From Gammaproteobacteria bacterium (GTDB lineage: Bacteria; Pseudomonadota; Gammaproteobacteria; Arenicellales; Poriferihabitantaceae), in assembly GCA_026708585.1 (NCBI GenBank), contig JAPOUQ010000010.1, positions 1-64,000 of the forward strand: a stretch of DNA of 64,000 bases, read 5' to 3'. A model generated the notes under the pieces. That model was not told the origin of the DNA, searched no databases, and saw only the letters and a program-made list of their open reading frames with translations. Positions within the stretch are counted from its first letter, which is position 1. Each line of letters begins with the position of its first letter. Of this stretch, positions 57,280 to 64,000 are shown in pieces. A program made the translations under genes and the position numbers.

Positions 57280-57897
57280 ATGCGTACCCGTATCAAGATT
57301 TGTGGCATCAAATCAGTCGAGACAGCTTTACAGGCAGCTTATGCCGGAGCAGATGCTTTTGGTTTAGTGTTTCACAAGCCGAGTATTCGGAATATATCGA
57401 TTGATCAAGCCGCTCAAATTACTCGTCAAAAACCACTTTTTATCGATAGTGTTGTTGTGATGGTGAATCCCACAAGGGATTTTGTGAGATTGATTCTCGA
57501 CCAGGTTAAACCGGACTATCTGCAGTTCCATGGAGAGGAAACGGCCGAATTTTGTCGCAGTTTTGGTGCTCCTTATATTCGCTCAGTCCGAGTGCGTGAA
57601 CCGATCACTTTAAGTTCTATTCAAGATAAATATCATGATGCTAGTGCGTTGTTGGTGGACGCTTATCGGGGCGATCATTACGGGGGAACAGGTGATATCT
57701 TCAATTGGGAAATGGTCAAATTTGATTGCACCATCCCAGTTATCTTAGCGGGTGGACTAAACAACAAAAACATAAACGATGCGATCAGAAGGGTCCGTCC
57801 TTATGGTGTTGATGTCAGTACCGGAGTAGAAACTGAAGGAGACAAGGATCCTGATAAAATCCAGCGATTTTGCAAAGAGGTATGGGGTGCAAAATAG
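57280..57897 (+). CDS. trpF: Phosphoribosylanthranilate isomerase
   Basis: A 205-aa TIM barrel for the third step of tryptophan synthesis. RIKICGIKSVETALQA holds the catalytic cysteine (Cys8), and LLVDAYRGDHYGGTGDIFNW the general acid aspartate; GGLNNKNINDAI and GVDVSTGVETEGDKD form the phosphate site. No other trp gene is near; trpF beside truA and accD is common in gammaproteobacteria. Start ATG 57280. Confidence 0.96.
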   Translation: MRTRIKICGIKSVETALQAAYAGADAFGLVFHKPSIRNISIDQAAQITRQKPLFIDSVVVMVNPTRDFVRLILDQVKPDYLQFHGEETAEFCRSFGAPYIRSVRVREPITLSSIQDKYHDASALLVDAYRGDHYGGTGDIFNWEMVKFDCTIPVILAGGLNNKNINDAIRRVRPYGVDVSTGVETEGDKDPDKIQRFCKEVWGAK

Positions 57898-57921
57898 AAT
57901 TAAAATTAACGGTAATCGATA

Positions 57922-58827
57922 GTGAACTGGTTTGATAAGATAATTCCACCAAAAATCAATCCAGCTCTCCGATTACGTAAGCGTAAAGGCGTGCCAGAAG
58001 GATTATGGACGAATTGCACTAAATGCCAAACGATGCTCTATGTTTCGGATTTGATTAAGAGCCTCCAAGTGTGTCCGAAATGCAATAATCACATGCAAAT
58101 CAGTGCTAAGGAACGAATTGAACATTTGCTTGATGCGAATTCGATCGAATGGCTTGGTGAACATCTAAAGCCGGTTGATTTTCTCAAATTTAAGGATCAG
58201 AAGCGTTATAAGGATCGTCTCGCTGAAGCACAGAAGACCTCGGATAGTTCTGAAGCACTCAAAGTAGCAGTTGGTACATTACACGGGACACCAATCACAG
58301 TATCAGCCTTTGAATTTAACTTTATGGGTGGTTCAATGGGGACGGTGGTTGGTCAACGATTCGTACTTGCAGCGGAGGCAAGTCTTGAAAGAGAACAACC
58401 TTTAGTGTGTTTTGCTTCTAGCGGGGGAGCTCGAATGCAAGAGGGTTTGTATTCGTTACTGCAAATGTCTAAAACTTCTGCAGTTATTGCACGACTGGCT
58501 AAAAAACAAATTCCCTTTATTTCAGTATTGACTAATCCGACTATGGGGGGTGTATCGGCGAGTCTTGCTATGTTGGGTGATTTGATTATTGCTGAACCTA
58601 ACGCCTTGATTGGTTTTGCTGGGCCCAGAGTTATCGACCAGACGGTCCGCGCAAGTTTACCAGAGGGATTTCAGCGTTCAGAGTTTTTATTACAGCATGG
58701 TGCGATTGACATGATTATCGATCGACGAAACATGAGAATAGAAATAACCAATCTGTTAATCAAATTGGGATTCGGAATACGTAATTATGAAGAGGTGCCC
58801 AATCATTTTAATCGAGAACATCAGTAG
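57922..58827 (+). CDS. accD: Acetyl-CoA carboxylase carboxyltransferase subunit beta
   Basis: AccD with AccA transfers the carboxyl group from biotin to acetyl-CoA for fatty-acid synthesis. The 301-aa product has an N-terminal C4 zinc ribbon (NCTKCQ and VCPKCNNH) and the crotonase-fold core (FNFMGGSMGTVVGQRF, ASSGGARMQEGL, TNPTMGGVSASLAM, GFAGPRVIDQTVR). Start GTG 57922. It follows trpF by 24 bases and precedes folC by 46. Confidence 0.97.
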   Translation: MNWFDKIIPPKINPALRLRKRKGVPEGLWTNCTKCQTMLYVSDLIKSLQVCPKCNNHMQISAKERIEHLLDANSIEWLGEHLKPVDFLKFKDQKRYKDRLAEAQKTSDSSEALKVAVGTLHGTPITVSAFEFNFMGGSMGTVVGQRFVLAAEASLEREQPLVCFASSGGARMQEGLYSLLQMSKTSAVIARLAKKQIPFISVLTNPTMGGVSASLAMLGDLIIAEPNALIGFAGPRVIDQTVRASLPEGFQRSEFLLQHGAIDMIIDRRNMRIEITNLLIKLGFGIRNYEEVPNHFNREHQ

Positions 58828-58873
58828 ATTGGTTTATTTTTTACCCTCTTGTTGAGCGTAAATATTCTTTGCT

Positions 58874-60181
58874 ATGAAGAGGGAAATGGACTCTCGAATT
58901 CAATTTCAGGATTTCAATTTAAATCAATGGGTTGAATATATTCAGACCCGTCATTATCGTTCGATTGACATGACGCTCGACAGAGTCACTGAGGTCTGGT
59001 CGAGGTTGGGGAAACCGAAGGCTAAGTTAACCATCACTGTTGCTGGAACGAATGGTAAAGGTTCCACGGTTCGGTTTTTGGAATCCGCTCTTTGTTCAGA
59101 GTCCCGATCAATTGGTGTCTATACGTCGCCGCATTTAGTCCGATTTAACGAAAGAATCAGAATCAATGGTAAGGAAGCTACCTGTGATGAGATATGTCAA
59201 TCCTTTTCTGAGATAGAAAAAGTTGTTGGAGATATACCACTGACATATTTTGAATATGCAACATTGTCGGCATTGTGGTTATTTGCAAAAAATGCTTTGG
59301 ATATCCAGATTCTAGAAGTGGGAATGGGAGGAAGACTAGACGCCGTCAACATAATTGATAGCGATCTTGCTGTGATCACATCCATTGGTTTGGATCATCA
59401 AGCCTGGCTAGGTATTGACCGTGAGACTATAGCGCTTGAGAAAGCCGAAATCATGCGTGAAGGTGTTACAGCGATCTGTTCTGATCGAAATATACCGAAG
59501 TCACTAATAGCATTTGCAAGAGATAAATCTATTCAGTTACTAACAGTAGGATGTGATTATGACGTTCGATATAAGAATGATGCTTTAATCTGGGATAGCA
59601 ACAGTTTTCGATACAAATGGGCATGGGATACTGTTGGACCGATCTCGCCCCCCCAGATTGGTACTCATCAGCATGATAATATGGCTGGAGCCATTGCAGC
59701 TTTAGCTATATTGGCTGAGCGACTGGATTTGCAGATCTCGGAAATAATTACAGGTATTCATCGGTCTACATTATCTGGTCGATGTCAAATTATGTGTACA
59801 TCACCGCTAGTGATCTTGGATGTGGCTCATAATTTTGACTCTGTAAATGTGCTTGCTGAATTTTTGATGCAGAATCAAGTCCAAGGCCATACAATTGCGA
59901 TATTTGGTGTTTTGACTGACAAAGACCTAGAAGATATTGTCCGTCCTTTGTTGGTTCAAGTAGACAGGTGGCACCTTACTGGAATTTCTGGTGAACGCGG
60001 CCAATCCTCAACTGAACTGAACCTTAAATTCAAAGAGATTTCAGGAGGTTCTGAAACGGTTTGTCATAATGACCCCCAGACAGCATATCGGCATGCAATG
60101 GGTATTGCAAAACCCAAAGATCGGCTTGTGATTTTTGGATCCTTCCATGTAGCGGGAAGTATTCTTGAATTATTTGAATGA
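58874..60181 (+). CDS. folC: Bifunctional folylpolyglutamate/dihydrofolate synthase
   Basis: A 435-aa Mur-ligase-like enzyme that adds glutamate to dihydropteroate and folates. The P-loop AGTNGKGS is at 57-64, followed by GVYTSPHLVRFNERI, EVGMGGRLDAVNII and ITSIGLDHQAWLG; the C-terminal domain shows LDVAHNFDSV. Start is ATG 58874, with an alternative ATG at 58886. It lies in the expected accD-folC-dedD order. Confidence 0.95.
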   Translation: MKREMDSRIQFQDFNLNQWVEYIQTRHYRSIDMTLDRVTEVWSRLGKPKAKLTITVAGTNGKGSTVRFLESALCSESRSIGVYTSPHLVRFNERIRINGKEATCDEICQSFSEIEKVVGDIPLTYFEYATLSALWLFAKNALDIQILEVGMGGRLDAVNIIDSDLAVITSIGLDHQAWLGIDRETIALEKAEIMREGVTAICSDRNIPKSLIAFARDKSIQLLTVGCDYDVRYKNDALIWDSNSFRYKWAWDTVGPISPPQIGTHQHDNMAGAIAALAILAERLDLQISEIITGIHRSTLSGRCQIMCTSPLVILDVAHNFDSVNVLAEFLMQNQVQGHTIAIFGVLTDKDLEDIVRPLLVQVDRWHLTGISGERGQSSTELNLKFKEISGGSETVCHNDPQTAYRHAMGIAKPKDRLVIFGSFHVAGSILELFE

Positions 60182-60418
60182 GTAACGAGTCTTCGGATGG
60201 TATATAGAAATTGAATCCGTTATGTTTAATTATTTTTCTCATTCTATTGGTTTTATCCGAATTCCCACACAATTCAAAGTGGTCAAACGGTTTATAATTC
60301 ACTGTAAGTTATATCCCAACAATCGTCAACAAGCCGTGGTGGTTGAAGATGCAGGATCTAAATTTGAGGTGCTTCAATCTTTGGTGATTGTATAAAGAGT
60401 TTAGTCCGATTATTTCTT

Positions 60419-61114
60419 GTGAACACATCAATACAGTATCAACTCAAGCATCGTCTAACTGGGGCAGTAATCATAGTACTAATGGGGGTGATACTGATCC
60501 CTATGATTTTGCAAGATCCAGTAATTCCTACTGAAACAAAAACTCCTGTTAAATCTGTTAAATCTGTTGATTCCGATGAACAGCAAACATTAACTCGGCT
60601 AACGAATATCGTGAAAGGAGAGGTGCAGGAAGCCGAGACGAAATCGCAAGAACAATCGCCTGAAATAGCTATACCCATCTTGGATACGTTAAATCCCAAT
60701 ATGGAGATTAGTGAAGGCTTAAACGATCCTAAATCAATCCAAAAGCCTCCAGAAACCCTAGTGATGATAGAAAAACCTAAAGAATCAGGGGATGTTTCTG
60801 ACGACTCTTTATTTCATCAAGAAGCTTCCTCCAAATCAGAGCAGTCCGATTTGGGCAATATTGGTTCTGGTCCCACTTCAACAAAGGGTTGGACCGTTCG
60901 GGTTGGGACCTTTGCTGAAAAGAGATATGAACAACTAGCGATAGAAAAACTTGGTGAGCATAATCTAACCCCAAAAAGAACACAGGTTACAACCGGAGCA
61001 GGTCAGGCAGTGAGAGTTTGGCTTGGCCCTTATTCGACTGAAGAGGAGGCAAAAAGAGTAGCAATCAGCCTGAAAGATATAACGGGTCAAGAGGGCTATG
61101 TACCAAGACCATAA
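60419..61114 (+). CDS. dedD: DedD-like cell-division protein with SPOR domain
   Basis: A 231-aa inner-membrane protein with one transmembrane helix (about residues 14-31: TGAVIIVLMGVILIPMIL), a Ser/Glu/Pro-rich linker, and a C-terminal SPOR domain from about 158 (WTVRVGTFAEKRYEQLAIEK to GPYSTEEEAKRVA). SPOR domains bind denuded peptidoglycan at the division septum. The start is GTG 60419. The gene order folC-dedD-cvpA-purF is conserved. Confidence 0.88.
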   Translation: MNTSIQYQLKHRLTGAVIIVLMGVILIPMILQDPVIPTETKTPVKSVKSVDSDEQQTLTRLTNIVKGEVQEAETKSQEQSPEIAIPILDTLNPNMEISEGLNDPKSIQKPPETLVMIEKPKESGDVSDDSLFHQEASSKSEQSDLGNIGSGPTSTKGWTVRVGTFAEKRYEQLAIEKLGEHNLTPKRTQVTTGAGQAVRVWLGPYSTEEEAKRVAISLKDITGQEGYVPRP

Positions 61115-61213
61115 GAGGATCCAGAGCTTATCAATTAAGACTCATCAAGGATATCTTGAACATGAAGTTTCTATTTTAAATTTTGCAGTTGTTTCACAAA
61201 TTGATGAGAGCCC

Positions 61214-61708
61214 ATGTCTACAGTATTGAGCATCGTTGATATTGCTATCATCATTATTGTTATTGTTTCGTTACTGGTAGGACTTTATCGAGGCTTTATC
61301 CGTGAATTTTTTTCACTGGTATCATGGTTGTTAGCTCTCTATATTGCCTGGTCATTTGCTGAATATGGTGCAGGATATCTAGAATCTTATCTAGATCAGC
61401 CCGATTTTCGTGTTGTTGTTTCATTTGCAGGAATATTTGTGATTGTTCTCATGTTGTTATCAATTATCAGTCATTTTCTGCATAATCTATTGGCCTTTGC
61501 TGCCTTAATTGGTGTCGATCGATATTTGGGCATGCTGTTTGGTATTGCCCGAGGGGTTATAATTGTCGCGTTGATGATTATGGCCGGTACCTTCATGGAT
61601 TTCGCATCTCAACCTTGGTGGAAAACATCGCTATTGGTTAGTTATTTTTCGCCTGTAATCGACTTGATTCGGGGATTACTCCCCGATAATTTAGCTCAAC
61701 TTGTATAA
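61214..61708 (+). CDS. cvpA: CvpA family membrane protein
   Basis: A 164-aa protein with about four transmembrane helices (IVDIAIIIIVIVSLLVGLY, FFSLVSWLLALYIAWSF, VVVSFAGIFVIVLMLLSII, FGIARGVIIVALMIMAG). CvpA is named for colicin V production in E. coli and is linked to purF and to envelope stress tolerance. It lies just before purF as expected, 18 bases away. Confidence 0.93.
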   Translation: MSTVLSIVDIAIIIIVIVSLLVGLYRGFIREFFSLVSWLLALYIAWSFAEYGAGYLESYLDQPDFRVVVSFAGIFVIVLMLLSIISHFLHNLLAFAALIGVDRYLGMLFGIARGVIIVALMIMAGTFMDFASQPWWKTSLLVSYFSPVIDLIRGLLPDNLAQLV

Positions 61709-61726
61709 AAGAATGAAAGCTTAGTT

Positions 61727-63256
61727 ATGTGTGGTCTAGTCGGGATCATAGGACAATCAGCGGTAAATCAGACGCTTTATGATGGTCTAACTCTTATACA
61801 GCATCGCGGACAGGATGCTGCCGGAATGGCAACTAGCAACGGAAAACGAATTTTTCTGCGAAAGGATAATGGGCTAGTCAAGGATGTATTTCGAGCTCGA
61901 CACATGGCTCAGCTTAAGGGAAAAATGGGAATAGGGCATGTCCGCTACCCGACGGCAGGTAGTGATTCAAGAGCAGAGGCTCAACCTTTTTATGTCAATT
62001 CACCATATGGTATCGCGCTTGGGCATAACGGTAATTTAACCAATGCAAAATTTCTTGAAAGAGAGCTTTTTTTGCATGATCGAAGGCAATTAAATACAGC
62101 TTCTGATTCCGAAATATTGCTGAACATTTTTGCTAATGAGTTAATGTCAACACTTGAGATGTCGAAATTGCGCGCTGAACCTAAGGATATATTCAAGGCT
62201 GTATCAGATTTAATGAAGCGTTGTCACGGTGCCTATGCGGCAATTGCAATGATCATTGGTGTTGGAATCGTAGCGTTTCGAGATCCATGTGGGATACGCC
62301 CATTGGCATATGGAACTAGGTTGGATCGCAAAGGTGAATCTCATATGTTTGCCTCAGAAAGTGTAGCTATGGATGTTACTGGGTATAACCTAGTTCGTGA
62401 CTTATCTCCTGGTGAAGTAATTTTCATTGGTATGGATGGTTCAGTTCATACTGCGATATGCGCGAGCGAAACACGCCGCACTCCTTGCATTTTTGAGTAT
62501 GTTTATCTCGCTCGACCCGACTCGATACTCGACGGCATATCCGTCTATCAGACTCGCATCAACATGGGGATTCGATTGGGTCATAATATCAAGAATAACT
62601 GGAATAATCATGATATTAATGTGGTGATACCGGTGCCTGATACCAGCAGAACTTCTGCACTAGAGGTTGCGAAAGTTTTGGGCCTACCCTACCGTGAAGG
62701 TTTTGTAAAAAACCGTTATATTGGACGGACATTCATTATGCCCGGACATTCTGAGCGAAAAAAATCTGTCAGACAAAAACTAAATGCAATCAGTTCAGAA
62801 TTTAAGGATCAGAACGTATTGCTGGTTGATGATTCGATTGTACGGGGTACGACTTCTCGTCAATTAGTCGATTTGGCTCGAGAAGCGGGAGCTAGAAAAG
62901 TGTATCTAGCTTCGGCAGCCCCGCCAGTTCGTCATCCGAATGTTTATGGCATAGACATGCCGTGCCGAAATGAGTTGGTTGCTAATGGCAGGGCGGTTGA
63001 GGAAATATGTAACGAAGTTGGAGCAGATAAACTGATCTATCAGGAGCTGGATGATCTGGTTATGTCGGTCAAGGAATGTAGTACACATATTGATACATTT
63101 GACACCTCTTGTTTCAGCGGAACTTATGTTACGAACGACATTACTGAAGAATATCTCGATTTAGTGAATATCAATCGGAATGACTCAAGTAAATTGGCTC
63201 AACGAAATGAACTGGATTTCTCAGAACTCACTGAGATACAAGAAGTTGTTCATTAA
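61727..63256 (+). CDS. purF: Amidophosphoribosyltransferase
   Basis: PurF catalyses the first committed step of purine synthesis, from PRPP and glutamine to phosphoribosylamine. The 509-aa product starts MCGLVGIIGQSAVNQ, giving the N-terminal nucleophile Cys2, with QHRGQDAAGMA and GHVRYPTAGS in the glutaminase domain. The PRTase domain has VLLVDDSIVRGTTSRQLVDL as its PRPP loop. It ends 20 bases from the convergent lpxH stop. Confidence 0.98.
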   Translation: MCGLVGIIGQSAVNQTLYDGLTLIQHRGQDAAGMATSNGKRIFLRKDNGLVKDVFRARHMAQLKGKMGIGHVRYPTAGSDSRAEAQPFYVNSPYGIALGHNGNLTNAKFLERELFLHDRRQLNTASDSEILLNIFANELMSTLEMSKLRAEPKDIFKAVSDLMKRCHGAYAAIAMIIGVGIVAFRDPCGIRPLAYGTRLDRKGESHMFASESVAMDVTGYNLVRDLSPGEVIFIGMDGSVHTAICASETRRTPCIFEYVYLARPDSILDGISVYQTRINMGIRLGHNIKNNWNNHDINVVIPVPDTSRTSALEVAKVLGLPYREGFVKNRYIGRTFIMPGHSERKKSVRQKLNAISSEFKDQNVLLVDDSIVRGTTSRQLVDLAREAGARKVYLASAAPPVRHPNVYGIDMPCRNELVANGRAVEEICNEVGADKLIYQELDDLVMSVKECSTHIDTFDTSCFSGTYVTNDITEEYLDLVNINRNDSSKLAQRNELDFSELTEIQEVVH

Positions 63257-63267
63257 ATCGCATTCAA

Positions 63268-63284
63268 TGGAATAGATTATTCCA
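63268..63284. terminator. Small inverted repeat between convergent purF and lpxH
   Basis: TGGAAT (63268-63273) pairs with ATTCCA (63279-63284), loop AGATT. It sits at the junction of the two convergent genes and overlaps the lpxH stop codon. The stem is short and AT-rich and has no T-run, so a bidirectional terminator role is only plausible. Confidence 0.25.
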
Positions 63285-63993
63285 GAATAAATTCGCCTTT
63301 TCGGAATGTTAGAACACTGTTTTGGGTATACCAGTCACCAAGAACATAGCGTTTTGCTTCGATTCCATCTAAATTGAACGTGTGAATTGCTGGCCGATGA
63401 GTATGGCCATGAATAACCGTTCTAACCTGTTTCTCCCGCATAACATTTTCCAGATAAGATTGATTGATATCCATTATGTACGAGGGCTTATTTCTTTTCG
63501 AACTTTCACTTTTTTTCCTCAATGCAATAGCTGTCTCAAGGCGTTCGTCAATCGATTTGTTGAGAAATGCAACACGCCATTTCGACGAGAGCATGGTGTG
63601 TCGATTGGTCTGATGTTCGATATCATCGGTACAAAGCGCATCGCCATGAGTTAAATAAACCCGCTCTCCACCAATTTCGAGAACGCTTGGATCCGGTAGA
63701 AGCTTACATCCTGTCCTGTGTGCAAAATTCATGCCTACAAGAAAATCTCGGTTTCCCGGCAGAAAAAACAATTCAATGCCGGAGGAAGAGATATTATGCA
63801 GTAGTCTTTCGATCTCGTGATGCCCCAAAGCCTTTGCACCATCATCTCCAATCCAAAAATCGAAAACATCGCCAAGCATGAAGATTTGCTCAACTTCATT
63901 GGATAGATTCGATGCAAAATCTTTGAATCGAGAGAGAGAGTCAGGATAATCCTGGCTTAGATGCAAGTCTGAAATAAACAGAATTTCTTTCAT
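63277..63993 (-). CDS. lpxH: UDP-2,3-diacylglucosamine diphosphatase
   Basis: LpxH cleaves UDP-2,3-diacylglucosamine to lipid X in lipid A synthesis, at the cytoplasmic membrane face. The 238-aa product has the calcineurin-like metal motifs in order: ISDLHLSQD, GDVFDFWIGDD, PGNRDF, LTHGDALCTDD and HGHTHRPAIH. Full length is contained in the window; the ATG at 63993 lies seven bases from the edge. Presence of lpxH supports a Gram-negative host with lipid A. Confidence 0.96.
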   Translation of the reverse strand: MKEILFISDLHLSQDYPDSLSRFKDFASNLSNEVEQIFMLGDVFDFWIGDDGAKALGHHEIERLLHNISSSGIELFFLPGNRDFLVGMNFAHRTGCKLLPDPSVLEIGGERVYLTHGDALCTDDIEHQTNRHTMLSSKWRVAFLNKSIDERLETAIALRKKSESSKRNKPSYIMDINQSYLENVMREKQVRTVIHGHTHRPAIHTFNLDGIEAKRYVLGDWYTQNSVLTFRKGEFILE

Positions 63994-64000
63994 TTTACCG

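Noticed and set aside
1-64000. CRISPR arrays, prophage or integron
   Set aside because: No regularly spaced direct repeats, phage structural genes or attC-like repeats were noticed; the only mobile-element signal is the decayed transposase near 39 kb.

Overview
The window reads as one contiguous piece of a fairly AT-rich gammaproteobacterial chromosome. Gene order is the main evidence: carA-carB-greA, rlmN-hisS-yfgM-bamB-der, rpsP-rimM-trmD-rplS, ffs-dnaX-ybaB-recR, truA-trpF-accD-folC-dedD-cvpA-purF with lpxH opposite. DedD, YfgM, a YajR-type transporter and a BamB lipoprotein also fit that class. I cannot name a genus. No plasmid, prophage or CRISPR signal is visible; about 50 protein genes, one tRNA and the SRP RNA are supported.

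Layout. 1-9.9 kb: a nuclease-like protein, carbamoyl-phosphate synthase, GreA, then a SNF2 helicase overlapping a SWIM zinc-finger gene. 10.6-16.8 kb: ndk, rlmN, hisS, yfgM, bamB, der, with hisS, yfgM and bamB joined by ATGA overlaps. 16.8-19.4 kb (minus): a degenerate M23 protein, xseA and a small lipoprotein, all overlapping. 19.9-26.9 kb: the rpsP ribosomal/tRNA-modification operon, a TPR protein, xerD and relA. 27-34.6 kb: a cytosolic TPR protein, uvrA, a YajR-like transporter, ssb and tRNA-Ser(GGA).

Accessory and decayed DNA lies at 34.6-36.1 kb, where a RES/Xre toxin-antitoxin pair keeps its reading frames but carries three nonsense codons, and at 38.9-39.45 kb, where a transposase remnant sits beside a repeat related to one at 19.76 kb. 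Between these are an adrenodoxin-type ferredoxin and acetoacetyl-CoA synthetase, followed by a thiolase; the last two would turn acetoacetate into acetyl-CoA. SppA and an ArgE-type deacylase follow.

43.2-52.4 kb is the most distinctive region: creatinase, a protein that joins a flavin-reductase domain to a LysR-type ligand-binding domain, a DUF1028 protein, a cupin XRE regulator, and a four-gene operon matching the N-methylglutamate pathway (mgsABC plus gmaS). It looks like an island for using nitrogen (and perhaps carbon) from methylated amines such as creatine and methylamine. The N-methylglutamate dehydrogenase and sarcosine oxidase expected to finish these routes are not in the window.

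From 52.5 kb to the end the content is housekeeping again: SRP RNA, dnaX, ybaB, recR, truA, trpF, accD, folC, dedD, cvpA, purF and lpxH.
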